From Sediminicola sp. (GTDB lineage: Bacteria; Bacteroidota; Bacteroidia; Flavobacteriales; Flavobacteriaceae), in NCBI GenBank assembly GCA_024643325.1, contig JAHEND010000002.1, forward strand, positions 62,001-126,000: a stretch of 64,000 nucleotides of DNA. The letters are read 5' to 3'. The notes below the pieces were generated by a model that saw nothing but the letters and a program-made list of their open reading frames with translations, was not told the DNA's origin and did not search any database. The position numbers and the translations under genes are program-made. Shown piece by piece: positions 27,654-37,267 of the stretch (the stretch's first letter is position 1; the number at the start of each line of letters is the position of its first letter).

Positions 27654-29123
27654 TTACCTCAAGAAAATAGCATTTCTAAAATGGCTGGACTCCTTTTGTA
27701 GATCAATAAGATATCCGTTAACAACAGCATGACTAATCACGCCATTTTTTGAAAGTAAAAAACTCGGGTTTAAACCAACATAGAGTCTAAAGTCAGGTAG
27801 CATAAATTTTTTACTAACCACTTGCATTGGAAAATTAAATCCATTGTCCTCCATAGCTAGTGCGCCACGCCAATACACATAGCCTTTTTTTAGTAATTCA
27901 TAGGCCCTTTCTTTTGTTGGAAGCACACCATCCTTTGGTTGGTATATTTTTCCTGGGATAATTTTGTACCCATTGGCTGGGAATGTTTCGTAACCATAGT
28001 AGGTAGACAAATCGCCCAAATCCATAATTTGTGCCTTGGTATAAAAATTAGAATGAGAGGCATTATCTACTTCTAGATAGTTAACTCCAATATCTAACGT
28101 ATAAGTGTTTCCTAATAATTCATATTGGACATCTTCAATCTTAAGATCAAATAATTTACGATCATTATGCGGTATTTTTTCATAATCATCCAAATCAATT
28201 TTTTCATAGGATTTTGTAGCAATACTATAAAGAGCGGCTAAAATAGAGACGTAATTTAATTGGCGTATTTCCTGTTTTTCAGCATCGTTTAAAAAACCAC
28301 CAGACTCAATTAAGATAGCAGAAGTACCCCATTTTTGAATATTGTCTCCAAATGCTCTAGGCTCGAAATCATCATTGTAACGCCCCACCTGCCCTGGTGC
28401 AAAACTTTGAACCAATGCATTCATGAGCACAATTACTTTCATGGCGTTCCCCCTGACCTCATTAATATCTTTCTCATAATTATAGGGAGGCGCTAAGTAG
28501 GATAGGGTCGCTGGCTTATCTGTCCTCTCTGCATTGTAATATTTACTTTGGTCGTGTAAGTTAAACCCAAAATCTGCTTCTAAACTATCTCTTACTCTTT
28601 TTAAAGTTCGCCCTTCGGGAGACGCCAAGTCCAACGCGTCACGATTAATATCTATTCCTAAGGCATTCCTTCTAGCAAAAACTTCAGCACCATCTGGATT
28701 AAGCATAGGCAAAAAGTGAAATCTCAATTTCTTTAAAAGTAATTTTTGGGTGTTGTTTTTTTGCTCTGATGAAAAGTAATTTAATATGTCAAAAATTGCT
28801 TGGGTGGCTGTAGGCTCATCTCCATGCATTTGAGACCAGAGAAAAACATCGATGTCTCCACTTCCTATGCTAAATAAAGATAGGCTTCTTCCCTCTATGG
28901 ACTCCCCTACTTTAGTGACTGTTATTCCAGCTTGATTTTGGTATTTTTCGATAAGAGGTTGAAGGTCTTCATGTTTAATCCTTCTTTTATTTAAGGAGGG
29001 TTCTTTGAAATTTTCATACTGTGACACCAAATCTTTGACCAATTGGTCTTGAGCAAGTGTAGGCCTTGACACTAAAAATAAAAATAAGTATAAAAAAATA
29101 GCTGCTTTGTTGGGTGAACTCAT
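27654..29123 (-). CDS. M14-family zinc carboxypeptidase-like protein
   Basis: A 489-aa secreted peptidase with signal peptide (1-24, ending LAQD). M14 ligands: MHGDEPT (His/Glu about 97-100), then GIDINRD and LNPDGAEVF, the HDQ stretch for the third ligand, and ILIESGG carrying the catalytic glutamate (about 273). It would remove C-terminal residues from peptides or peptidoglycan stems; the family in Bacteroidetes is diverse. An amidase gene lies upstream in the same direction, which fits an envelope role, though the two genes are separated by 58 bases. Confidence 0.88.
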   Translation of the reverse strand: MSSPNKAAIFLYLFLFLVSRPTLAQDQLVKDLVSQYENFKEPSLNKRRIKHEDLQPLIEKYQNQAGITVTKVGESIEGRSLSLFSIGSGDIDVFLWSQMHGDEPTATQAIFDILNYFSSEQKNNTQKLLLKKLRFHFLPMLNPDGAEVFARRNALGIDINRDALDLASPEGRTLKRVRDSLEADFGFNLHDQSKYYNAERTDKPATLSYLAPPYNYEKDINEVRGNAMKVIVLMNALVQSFAPGQVGRYNDDFEPRAFGDNIQKWGTSAILIESGGFLNDAEKQEIRQLNYVSILAALYSIATKSYEKIDLDDYEKIPHNDRKLFDLKIEDVQYELLGNTYTLDIGVNYLEVDNASHSNFYTKAQIMDLGDLSTYYGYETFPANGYKIIPGKIYQPKDGVLPTKERAYELLKKGYVYWRGALAMEDNGFNFPMQVVSKKFMLPDFRLYVGLNPSFLLSKNGVISHAVVNGYLIDLQKESSHFRNAIFLR

Positions 29124-29181
29124 AGAAAAAAGTTTGGGTGCTGTTTTATAGTAAGTATTGGACTAATTTATTTGATATTAA

Positions 29182-29844
29182 TTATGGTACATAAGAGGGA
29201 TTAGGTTTAAACTTTAACTTTGTAGTAGCCCTTCTGATTTTTGCCATAAAGGCTTCTCCGGGATCGGTTTTCTGCGTTCTATACCCTTTATCTATTTCCT
29301 TCCAAAGAGGATGGTTTTCAAATAAAGTGTATTCATAATGACCTAAAAGATAATTGATTGAATACTTTGATTTTAAGTATTTAATTAATTTAATATTAGA
29401 ATTTAATTGTGCTTTTGTCAGTGGTGTTTCTTTAGTTCCTCCAACATTTTCAATGCCTATAGCAGCATGATTCAAACCTATTACATGCCTGGCCATATAG
29501 TTTTCTGGCATGAGTCTATAAATAGTGCCATCTTGATCTACAAGAAATTGAGCAGATACATTCAGGGCACTTTGATTCACTAACTCAGGCCTCCAATTCG
29601 GAAGTGACTCATTGTAAAATGCATCGAATGATTTTTCAAGTGTAGGAATTGCAGTCCAATGTACCACAATCATTTTGGGGTTTATCAGAATATTCTCCTT
29701 AACTATGCCATACCTATTCTCTAAGTATTCCTTGGTTAGTTTTTTTCGTTGCTCGTTAAAAACTATAGGTTTGTCTACAATTGGAACTGTTATGGCACAA
29801 GAATTAAAAAAAAGTAATCCAATAAAACATAATAATAAACGCAT
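29182..29844 (-). CDS. N-acetylmuramoyl-L-alanine amidase (Amidase_2), lipoprotein
   Basis: A 220-aa lipoprotein: signal ending LLFFNSC, then a T7-lysozyme-type Amidase_2 domain. The zinc ligands are in VVHWTA (His about 61) and LLGHYEY, with the KTDPGEAF motif near the end providing the third ligand region. It cleaves the bond between MurNAc and L-Ala in peptidoglycan, probably for recycling or cell separation. Length is typical. Confidence 0.9.
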   Translation of the reverse strand: MRLLLCFIGLLFFNSCAITVPIVDKPIVFNEQRKKLTKEYLENRYGIVKENILINPKMIVVHWTAIPTLEKSFDAFYNESLPNWRPELVNQSALNVSAQFLVDQDGTIYRLMPENYMARHVIGLNHAAIGIENVGGTKETPLTKAQLNSNIKLIKYLKSKYSINYLLGHYEYTLFENHPLWKEIDKGYRTQKTDPGEAFMAKIRRATTKLKFKPNPSYVP

Positions 29845-29936
29845 GCGAATTGTTTTTGTGTTATAAAGCTACAAATATTTGATATAAGATCTAATTGAAT
29901 ATTCCCTTTAGACTTTATAATTGACTTGACTTATTG

Positions 29937-29944
29937 TACTTTTG
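29937..29944 (+). promoter_or_regulatory. -7 element of DUF2452 gene, near-leaderless transcript
   Basis: TACTTTTG, perfect TAnnTTTG, ending eight bases before the ATG at 29952. The transcript should start at or within a few bases of the start codon, and the upstream in-frame TTG at 29934 is therefore unlikely to be used. Confidence 0.55.
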
Positions 29945-29951
29945 TAATGCT

Positions 29952-30356
29952 ATGAAAGATTCAAAAAAACCAGATGCTGTTGTTTATGACAAAGACAAAC
30001 AGCAATATAATGCACATATCTTACCGTATGCTACAGGTGTAGGAGCCCCGCAGATTACTGCACCAGACGTAAGTAGCTGGAAAAATACTCAAGTCCAAAA
30101 AGTCAATCATGAGTTTAAAGCCCAGTTTAATGCTTTAAAAGAACAGTACGCTCAAATGATGGATTCCTATGATTTTAATAAGAGAATTTACAGTTCAAAA
30201 TTTAGTTTTGAACCTATCATAGGAGAAACTTACTTCCTTTATTTAGACAAGAAAGGCAATGATTTTTTGTCTCTAATCCCTCCTACTCAATGCCGCTTTG
30301 AGTACTTAGCTACTTGTACTATAGGTCCTGATAAAATTTGGATAAAAAGAGATTAA
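29952..30356 (+). CDS. DUF2452 domain-containing protein
   Basis: A 134-aa protein, starting MKDSKKPDAVVYD, with the DUF2452 hallmark LPYATGVGAP near residue 22 and a C-terminal beta-rich part (FLYLDKKGNDFLSLI). No signal peptide or membrane segment is present, so it is cytosolic. The family is conserved in Bacteroidetes and has no assigned function. I preferred the ATG at 29952 because the -7 promoter box sits immediately before it. Confidence 0.82.
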   Translation: MKDSKKPDAVVYDKDKQQYNAHILPYATGVGAPQITAPDVSSWKNTQVQKVNHEFKAQFNALKEQYAQMMDSYDFNKRIYSSKFSFEPIIGETYFLYLDKKGNDFLSLIPPTQCRFEYLATCTIGPDKIWIKRD

Positions 30357-30398
30357 TATAAGCTATTTCACTATTTTAGGGCAATTAATGCTACTGAA

Positions 30399-31739
30399 AT
30401 GAAATGGTTTAAAAGGATTGCTGGAATTTTATTTTTATTGTTTTTTATAGCTATTGGTTTTAATTACCCAAAATTAACACTAATATCTGGTTATAGTTCA
30501 AAGTACATAGCCAGTTCGGCTTTTATCGCGGGTCATTCTAAAAGCTATATCGAGGCAAATGACAACAATATTCCCAATATTAAATTGGCTACAAATGAGT
30601 TGGATTATCCAATGAATAAGGCATCGGCGCGCGTTTTTGGCTTACAAAAACGCGAAGCTGTTTACAAAGAAGGGTTGGGAGCTATTCTTTTACCTAAAGG
30701 GGTTTCTTCATCCGATTTAGATAATTTTCTAATACCTAGAAGAAATCTAACACCCATTGAAAAGCCTTATCCAATAGGGCATTTAGCGCCAATGGATACT
30801 GTATTGCCTACTGTTGATTATTCAGCCATTCAAGATGCCTTAGCACTTGTTTTTGAAGACAATCATATACAGAAATCAAGATCTGCACTCATACTGTATA
30901 AAGGACAACTTATTGGGGAGAAATATATAGATGGGTTTGGTCCAGACACGCCTGTTCTTGGCTGGTCTATGACCAAAAGTATTATAGCTACAATTTACGG
31001 AATTCTAGAATATCAGAACAAATTAAAAGTGAGCGATCCTGTGGCTTTGGAAGATTGGGCTAACGATGAAAGGGCTCATATTACTATTGATGATCTATTA
31101 AGAATGCAAAGTGGCTTGGCTTTTGAAGAGGATTATTCGGTTATTTCAGATGTAACCAATATGTTGTTTAACGAGTCAGACATGGCGCAGGTGGCTATTG
31201 ATAGGCCCAGTATTGCAAAACCCAAAGAAATATGGTCATATTCTTCTGGGACTACGAATATTTTATCAAAATATCTTAAATCATTTAGTTCAGACGATCA
31301 GCAATACTTAGATTTCCCTTACGAGCAATTAATCGATAAAATTGGGATGCATTCTATGGTGATTGAAACAGATATGATGCAAACCTTTGTTGGTTCCTCC
31401 TACGGATGGGCAAGCACAAGAGATTGGGCAAGATTCGGCTTACTTTACTTGCAAAACGGGGTTTGGGATGGTTCTAGAATTTTTAGCGACAGCTGGGTGA
31501 AATACATTAGTAAGCCTACTCAGGCTTCTAATGGGGCATATGGCGCCCATTTTTGGCTCAATGCGGACGGGCACTTAAAAGATGTTCCTAGAGATCTCTA
31601 CAGTGCCAATGGACACGACGGACAACATGTTTATATCATTCCTTCTAAGGACTTGGTGATTGTAAGGACTGGTCTAGGAGAGCGTCCAGATTACAGAGCA
31701 AATGATTTTATTGCAGCCATAGTGGCAGCTGTTGAATAA
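30399..31739 (+). CDS. Serine hydrolase (class C beta-lactamase/penicillin-binding-protein fold)
   Basis: A 446-aa protein with an N-terminal membrane anchor (about 7-22) and a beta-lactamase domain. The nucleophile motif is SMTK (about 190), the tyrosine motif is YSSGT (about 285), and GHDGQ near 406 stands in for the KTG-type box. These proteins are usually peptidases or esterases rather than antibiotic resistance enzymes. The substrate is unknown. The gene follows DUF2452 in the same direction with a 43-base gap and ends 15 bases from convergent menB. Confidence 0.85.
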   Translation: MKWFKRIAGILFLLFFIAIGFNYPKLTLISGYSSKYIASSAFIAGHSKSYIEANDNNIPNIKLATNELDYPMNKASARVFGLQKREAVYKEGLGAILLPKGVSSSDLDNFLIPRRNLTPIEKPYPIGHLAPMDTVLPTVDYSAIQDALALVFEDNHIQKSRSALILYKGQLIGEKYIDGFGPDTPVLGWSMTKSIIATIYGILEYQNKLKVSDPVALEDWANDERAHITIDDLLRMQSGLAFEEDYSVISDVTNMLFNESDMAQVAIDRPSIAKPKEIWSYSSGTTNILSKYLKSFSSDDQQYLDFPYEQLIDKIGMHSMVIETDMMQTFVGSSYGWASTRDWARFGLLYLQNGVWDGSRIFSDSWVKYISKPTQASNGAYGAHFWLNADGHLKDVPRDLYSANGHDGQHVYIIPSKDLVIVRTGLGERPDYRANDFIAAIVAAVE

Positions 31740-31753
31740 TACATCAATCAGTT

Positions 31754-32596
31754 TTAGGCGATATAACTGTCCTTGTTAAAGTTTGGTGGTCTTTTTTCCA
31801 AAAAGGCATTTCTGCCTTCTTTGGCTTCCTCTGTCATATAGGCCAATCTAGTTGCTTCTCCTGCGAATACTTGTTGCCCTACCATACCGTCGTCTGTGAG
31901 GTTCATGGCGAATTTTAACATCTTAATGCTTGTTGGAGATTTTGCAAGAATCTCTTGGGCCCATTCATATGCGGTTGACTCAAGCGCATCATGTGGAATA
32001 ACAGCATTCACCATCCCCATATCAAAAGCTTCTTGAGCGTTATAATTCCTTCCTAAAAAGAAAATTTCTCTGGCTTTTTTCTGCCCAACCATTTTAGCTA
32101 AATAGGCAGATCCATAGCCCCCATCAAAACTAGTAACGTCTGCGTCAGTTTGTTTAAATATAGCATGCTCTTTACTAGCAAGAGTAAGGTCACATACCAC
32201 GTGAAGACTGTGCCCTCCTCCTACTGCCCAGCCCGGAACTACTGCAATAACTACCTTTGGCATAAAACGTATTAGTCTTTGTACTTCGAGTATATTTAGG
32301 CGGTGGTTCCCATCTTCACCAACATATCCTTTATGACCCCTGGCTCTTTGGTCTCCCCCGCTACAAAAAGAAAATACACCATCCTTCGGTGAAGGTCCCT
32401 CACCGCTCAGTAACACTACACCAATAGATGGATCTTCGTGAGCGTCATAAAATGCATCGTATAATTCAGAAGTTGTTTTAGGTCTAAAAGCATTTCTTAC
32501 TTCTGGTCTGTTAAACGCTATTCTAGCGACTCCATTTGATTTTTTGTAAGTAATGTCTTCGTATTTCTTTACTTCTGTCCAAACAATATTTTCCAT
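31754..32596 (-). CDS. menB: 1,4-Dihydroxy-2-naphthoyl-CoA synthase
   Basis: A crotonase-fold enzyme of menaquinone biosynthesis that closes the second ring of O-succinylbenzoyl-CoA. The protein (280 aa) has AFRPKTTSEL, the FCSGGDQ oxyanion-hole segment with RARGHKGYV, VPGWAVGGGHSLHVVCD, and the conserved aspartate in TSFDGGYGS. The C-terminal EEAKEGRNAFLEKRPPNF is typical. The ATG at 32596 gives MENIVWTEVKKY; an in-frame TTG at 32614 would add six residues and overlap the upstream glycosyltransferase end. It is the only menaquinone gene seen in the window. Confidence 0.95.
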   Translation of the reverse strand: MENIVWTEVKKYEDITYKKSNGVARIAFNRPEVRNAFRPKTTSELYDAFYDAHEDPSIGVVLLSGEGPSPKDGVFSFCSGGDQRARGHKGYVGEDGNHRLNILEVQRLIRFMPKVVIAVVPGWAVGGGHSLHVVCDLTLASKEHAIFKQTDADVTSFDGGYGSAYLAKMVGQKKAREIFFLGRNYNAQEAFDMGMVNAVIPHDALESTAYEWAQEILAKSPTSIKMLKFAMNLTDDGMVGQQVFAGEATRLAYMTEEAKEGRNAFLEKRPPNFNKDSYIA

Positions 32597-32615
32597 GGCT
32601 GATTTTTTTAGCAAG

Positions 32616-33896
32616 TTACGTATTCTTGTTTTTTTCTGTGATCCATAATGACATATATTTTGATGCCTGGAATTGCTGCTCTTGCAATAGACTTCCCATG
32701 AAATTTTTGCCCCTGTGATCTTCTAAACTATTGCTTATTTGAGTGAGGTATTCTAAGAACTTAATTTTATAAATACTGCGCTCAAATGACTGATCTATCA
32801 ATTTATACCCTTCGTTGTTAAGTTTTTCCCATTGTGTTTTATCCTGATATAGCGCTACTGACATTTGAGCGAATTCCGCACTTTTATTGGCAACTTTACC
32901 TGGCCAATTCACTGTGTAATCCATTCCCTCTTTTCCTATAGATGTTGTAATGTGAGGGCAACCATAAATTAATCCTTCTAATATTTTTCCTTTAATTCCA
33001 GCACCAAATCTCAAGGGAACTAAATTGATCCTGTGTCTAGTAAACGGCGTTTTAACATCTTTTACTTCACCAAGAATGTGAAACCCAATAGTGGGCTTGT
33101 GGAGTTCATGGATTTGCTGGGGTAGATAGGCTCCATAAATATATATATCTGCCAATTTGTGTTGTTTTTTTATCAATGGCCAAATACTGAAATACAAACA
33201 CTTTATAGCGTCTATATTGGGCTTATGAAGTCCATTGCCAATAAAAAAATAACCTGATCTTTTGTGGTAATCTGCACTTGCCCTATGGGCTTGTAAATGT
33301 TGCTTAGGATAAGTGATGGGTAATAATAAACACAAATGAGAGGGGACTTTAAAATGATCTACCAACACAGTCATTTCAAATGAAGAAACTACCAAATTTA
33401 GATCACACCTAAATATACTGGCTAATTCTCTTTTGGTCAACCCTCTTGAATTTAATTCATCTAAGTCTGTCGCATTATTAAATAAGGAATAGGGTGTTTC
33501 TTTATGCTGTTTAATGTAAGATGTGGTTTGTTCCTCCCTTAGTGCTCTTAAACAATGTAAGTCTTCTGTATCTAGAATTGTTAGGGCATTTGGTAATATA
33601 TCACGAACCCGCCAACCGAATTGTTCCTCTGATATAAATCTGTCGAAAAGAACTATATCTGGTGTAATTTCTTCTAGTAATAGATCAAAAGAAGGGTCAT
33701 TCACAAGAATTTGTCGGGTAGTAATGCCTTTTTCATTTAAGGTGTGTAGCCCCTCTAAATGCTTGCTGGTAGCTGCAAAAGTAATCTCAAATTTTTGAGA
33801 AATAAAAATCGCTATTAATTCATGTATACGAACACCTGCAGCAGTAGCGTTGGCTTCGGGCCAATTGGTGCTAATACAAAGAAGTTTTTTGTTCAT
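32616..33896 (-). CDS. Glycosyltransferase (GT-B fold, family 4-like)
   Basis: A 426-aa protein. The N-terminus has a GT-B start (LLCISTNWPEANATAAGVRIHEL) and the C-terminal half has the donor-binding FIGNGLHKPNIDA and KGKILEGLIYGCPHITTSIGKEGM, where the glutamate after KGKI would contact the nucleotide sugar. It would transfer a sugar in envelope polysaccharide synthesis; donor and acceptor are unknown. Its stop lies 20 bases before menB. No other polysaccharide genes surround it. Confidence 0.83.
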   Translation of the reverse strand: MNKKLLCISTNWPEANATAAGVRIHELIAIFISQKFEITFAATSKHLEGLHTLNEKGITTRQILVNDPSFDLLLEEITPDIVLFDRFISEEQFGWRVRDILPNALTILDTEDLHCLRALREEQTTSYIKQHKETPYSLFNNATDLDELNSRGLTKRELASIFRCDLNLVVSSFEMTVLVDHFKVPSHLCLLLPITYPKQHLQAHRASADYHKRSGYFFIGNGLHKPNIDAIKCLYFSIWPLIKKQHKLADIYIYGAYLPQQIHELHKPTIGFHILGEVKDVKTPFTRHRINLVPLRFGAGIKGKILEGLIYGCPHITTSIGKEGMDYTVNWPGKVANKSAEFAQMSVALYQDKTQWEKLNNEGYKLIDQSFERSIYKIKFLEYLTQISNSLEDHRGKNFMGSLLQEQQFQASKYMSLWITEKNKNT

Positions 33897-33978
33897 ATTA
33901 AAATGAAATTATAGCATTTTTAGTAAAATGAGCCCTATTGATTTCAAAAAGTTCTCCGTTGCTAAATGCCTAGAAATC

Positions 33979-35490
33979 TTACATTTTTTTAGCAAACATT
34001 TGAGATATTTTGAGCCTTAATTTTCTCTCGTAGTCTTCCTCCAGCCACTCTTTGTAGTTTTTTGTATTATTCATAATACAATAAGAATAGAGTCTTATTC
34101 TATAGGCAATTTCTTCCTTGAGCAATTTGGCTAACATTCGAGCGTCAAAAACATCTTCACTATTCTCAAAACAAATTTGAGCGTGTTGTGAGATACTTCT
34201 ATCTAAGACTTCTTTTGATTTTAAACCTTGTGCAAACACCTCTTTATACACTGCTTTTACGTCAAATTGAAGGTCTGTAGAATTTTTGAATTTTTGCTTT
34301 AAGCTAAAAGGCATTTCATAAACAAATTCTCTTTCAATATCCTCGTCATTTTTAATATTTTCTAAGTAAAAATCAGGAAAATGGAAGATCTCCTGCCAAT
34401 CAATTGGAGCATTCCACGGACCAAACCTAGCAATGTTGTTACCCATGTCTATGACATTGAAATGAGATTTGTTATCCAATATTCTAGACCCTCTACCAAT
34501 CATTTGGAAATATAAGGTCAATGATCTGGTGGCCCTATTTAAAATAATAGTCTCTACGCTAGGTTCATCAAATCCCGTCGTTAAAATACTCACTGATGTT
34601 AAAATGGCATTGGGCGTTTGGGAAAACCATTCTAATATTTCCTTTCGCTCAGATGCACTATTTTTATTATCCAAGTGTCTAATGTCATGCCCAGCCTTTT
34701 TAAAAGTCTCATAGACGTATTTAGACGTATTAATACCATTATTAAAAATAAGGGTTTTTGAACCTAAGGCAATTTCTTCATAAGCCTCAAGCAATTGTGA
34801 CAACATAGAGTGGTTGCCGTAAAATGCATCAGAAGATTTTACGGTATAGTCTCCGTTGATCCCTAATTTTAATGTCTTTAAACTTACATTTTTGTTATAC
34901 AAATGCGCCTGTGCTAGAAACTTTTTATCAATTAAAGAACTAATAGACTCTCCTACAATAAGTTTCTTGTAGTGGTCTTTCATTGGGAGCTTAATGTTTG
35001 AACTAAGTGGCGTAGCAGTAACTCCTAATATAACAGCGTGTTTGAAAAACTTCATCAGTTTTCTAAATGAGTTATAATGTGCCTCATCAATAATAACCAA
35101 TCCAATATTATCTAAACTTACTTTTTCCTCTTGCAGTCTGTTGTTTAGTGTCTCTACCATAGCCACAAAACAACTGTAATCCTCTTGATCCTCGAGAGAC
35201 TTCACGTCGGAATTAATAATTTTATTGTGTACTCCAAATCCTTTCAACATTTTAGATGTTTGGGTACTCAACTCAATTCTGTGGGTAAGAACAACTACCT
35301 TTTTGCCTTTGGTAGCGATATATCTTTTTGCTATTTCTGAAAAAACAACCGTTTTACCACCACCTGTCGGTAACTGATATAATAAGTTAGTATCAGTAGG
35401 AGCACTGTCTAGGTAGTCAAAAATGGCATCTAGATCTTTTTGTTGATAATCGTAAAGTGTTTTCTCGGAAAATTTCGTTGAAACAGCCAA
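33979..35490 (-). CDS. DEAD/DEAH-box (SF2) helicase
   Basis: A 503-aa superfamily 2 helicase of the type III restriction/UvrB-like group: motif I LPTGGGKT (about residue 40), motif II DEAH (VIIDEAHYNSF, about 134), GVTATPL motif III region, LTTGFDEPSVE and QMIGRGSRI (motif VI, about 330). The C-terminal 130 residues form a helical tail. No methylase or specificity subunit is beside it, so it is not part of an evident restriction system. Role unknown, probably in DNA or RNA remodelling. Confidence 0.88.
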   Translation of the reverse strand: MAVSTKFSEKTLYDYQQKDLDAIFDYLDSAPTDTNLLYQLPTGGGKTVVFSEIAKRYIATKGKKVVVLTHRIELSTQTSKMLKGFGVHNKIINSDVKSLEDQEDYSCFVAMVETLNNRLQEEKVSLDNIGLVIIDEAHYNSFRKLMKFFKHAVILGVTATPLSSNIKLPMKDHYKKLIVGESISSLIDKKFLAQAHLYNKNVSLKTLKLGINGDYTVKSSDAFYGNHSMLSQLLEAYEEIALGSKTLIFNNGINTSKYVYETFKKAGHDIRHLDNKNSASERKEILEWFSQTPNAILTSVSILTTGFDEPSVETIILNRATRSLTLYFQMIGRGSRILDNKSHFNVIDMGNNIARFGPWNAPIDWQEIFHFPDFYLENIKNDEDIEREFVYEMPFSLKQKFKNSTDLQFDVKAVYKEVFAQGLKSKEVLDRSISQHAQICFENSEDVFDARMLAKLLKEEIAYRIRLYSYCIMNNTKNYKEWLEEDYERKLRLKISQMFAKKM

Positions 35491-35609
35491 ATAGCAAAGT
35501 TTTTTAATAGTTTTTGTAAAATAATTTATAAGATTTCTCTAAAAAATCAAACGCACAAAATTAACAGATTTTTACCGCTAAGCATAAGGAATCAGGTAAA
35601 AAGATTAAA

Positions 35610-36536
35610 TTAATATCCCTTTGCAGTATTTACCTGATTTAAAAGCGGTTGGTTACTTATTAGTCTGTTGTAATTAACTATTATTTGGGCAACGACGGAT
35701 TCTGGATTAGAAATACTTGCGCAATGCGGCGTAATATGGATATTTGGATGTTGCCACAATAGGTCGTTTTCTTCTAAAGGTTCTATGGGAAATACATCTA
35801 TTGCGGCGCCACTTAAATGACCTTGATCAATACTTTGAATTAAATCCTCACACACCAAATGTGGTCCTCTTGCCACATGAATTAGGTATGCTCCGCTGGG
35901 TAATTTTGAAAAAAGAGATTCATTTAAAATTCCATTTGTATCTGGTGTTAGTGGGAGTAAACACACCAAAACATTAGCCTTTTTCAAAAATAAATCCAAA
36001 TCTACTTTCTCATAGGTGGTGATTCCTTCTATTTGTTTTTTAGCATTAGACCATCCTAAAACATTAAAACCCTGAATCGCTAATGCTTTCGCTGTGGCAG
36101 ATCCTAATACGCCCATTCCCATGATGCCAATCGTGATATCTTTCTTTCTCAAATAAGGATTTTGCTGCCAAAGTGATAAAGATTGTTGTGAATGATATTG
36201 ATACAATCCCTTCATATGAGCATATACTTGCGCTGTTACGAACTCTTCCATATCAGTTATTAATAAAGGGTCTACCACCCTAGTCATTAACAATTCTTGA
36301 TGAAAAGAAGGATCTTCAAAAATAAAGTCTACTCCTGCGCCCATAGAAGCTACACATTTTAAATTTTTGTATTGCTTAAATAATCCATGGGGCTGTTTCC
36401 ACACCAATGCCATTGTGATTGTTTCTTTTGGATGTGGTTCATTATAATCATAACATTCTATTTGACTCGCTTGAGAATTAAATGCGTTTAACCATTGAGA
36501 AGTCTTTCCATCTTGTCTGATCAGTAATATTGCCAT
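35610..36536 (-). CDS. D-2-hydroxyacid dehydrogenase (glyoxylate/hydroxypyruvate reductase A type)
   Basis: A 308-aa NAD(P)H-dependent oxidoreductase. The Rossmann motif GIMGMGVLGSATA begins near residue 137; the catalytic arginine is in HVARGPH (about 219), the glutamate in FPIEPL, and the histidine in ITPHCAS (about 272). The N-terminal part resembles GhrA. It probably reduces glyoxylate or hydroxypyruvate. A short gap of 40 bases separates it from the DUF6155 gene upstream. Confidence 0.87.
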   Translation of the reverse strand: MAILLIRQDGKTSQWLNAFNSQASQIECYDYNEPHPKETITMALVWKQPHGLFKQYKNLKCVASMGAGVDFIFEDPSFHQELLMTRVVDPLLITDMEEFVTAQVYAHMKGLYQYHSQQSLSLWQQNPYLRKKDITIGIMGMGVLGSATAKALAIQGFNVLGWSNAKKQIEGITTYEKVDLDLFLKKANVLVCLLPLTPDTNGILNESLFSKLPSGAYLIHVARGPHLVCEDLIQSIDQGHLSGAAIDVFPIEPLEENDLLWQHPNIHITPHCASISNPESVVAQIIVNYNRLISNQPLLNQVNTAKGY

Positions 36537-36576
36537 GGGGTAGTTTAAAGTATATTGATGAATAAATTTAAGATGT

Positions 36577-37083
36577 TTAATCTTCTATAGTTTGCAAACT
36601 CATTTCAAAATCATAGGCATTTTCCCAATCTTTACTAGCGTTATAAATTGCTAAGATTTGTGTTTTATACAAGGGGACTATTCCATGATAACTTGTCAGC
36701 TGAAGGGCCTCTTTGTAAAAATTACAAAAACTTTTAAAAAATGGTAATCGCTGGGGTCTTTCCTCACAAAATGTGTGCATTATTCCAATATTATACCACA
36801 TAAACTCAACAATTAATTCAGGGGACATACCAAGCGTCTTGAAATGCTTTATATACTTCTGAGCAACTGACCTCCTAGCCTTTGGTCGTTTCCTTTTTAA
36901 AGGGAAGAACTCACTAGTCACCTTGATTCTAGCTTGTTCTAACAATTTGTTTTCGTTAGGGCTAAATACAAAATTAAAATAAGTTTTTACCTCTGGAAAT
37001 TTTTCATAAAGGTCTAAAACCATTAATTCTAAATGCTCCTTTTGCAATTCAATCAGGTGTTTTTGCAGTAATTTTTTACTCAT
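36577..37083 (-). CDS. DUF6155-like conserved protein
   Basis: A 168-aa cytosolic protein starting MSKKLLQKHL. It contains a repeated basic stretch (FPLKRKRPKARRS) and an internal EFMWYNIGIMHTFCEE segment. It resembles DUF6155 family members common in Bacteroidetes, a recollection I cannot verify here. A longer in-frame start at 37137 exists but adds a hydrophobic stretch unlike the family. Function unknown. Confidence 0.65.
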   Translation of the reverse strand: MSKKLLQKHLIELQKEHLELMVLDLYEKFPEVKTYFNFVFSPNENKLLEQARIKVTSEFFPLKRKRPKARRSVAQKYIKHFKTLGMSPELIVEFMWYNIGIMHTFCEERPQRLPFFKSFCNFYKEALQLTSYHGIVPLYKTQILAIYNASKDWENAYDFEMSLQTIED

Positions 37084-37267
37084 ATGTGCTATTCCAAAAA
37101 ATAAAAGTACAAATGATTGTTTAGATCGAGTAATCAATTATAAAATATAGCGGCTAAAAACTTAAAGTTTTCTTAAAACCTAATCGTTTTGAGCATCTAA
37201 TTTTGGAGAAATCTATTAAAATGCGTAATATGAGAATTAATAAAATTCCCAAAAGAAAAACTCCTAG

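Noticed and set aside
35565..35600. Hairpin-like TTTTTACC / GGTAAAAA downstream of the SF2 helicase promoter region
   Set aside because: Eight mostly A-T pairs with a large 18-base loop; not a convincing terminator, no U-tract on the right side.
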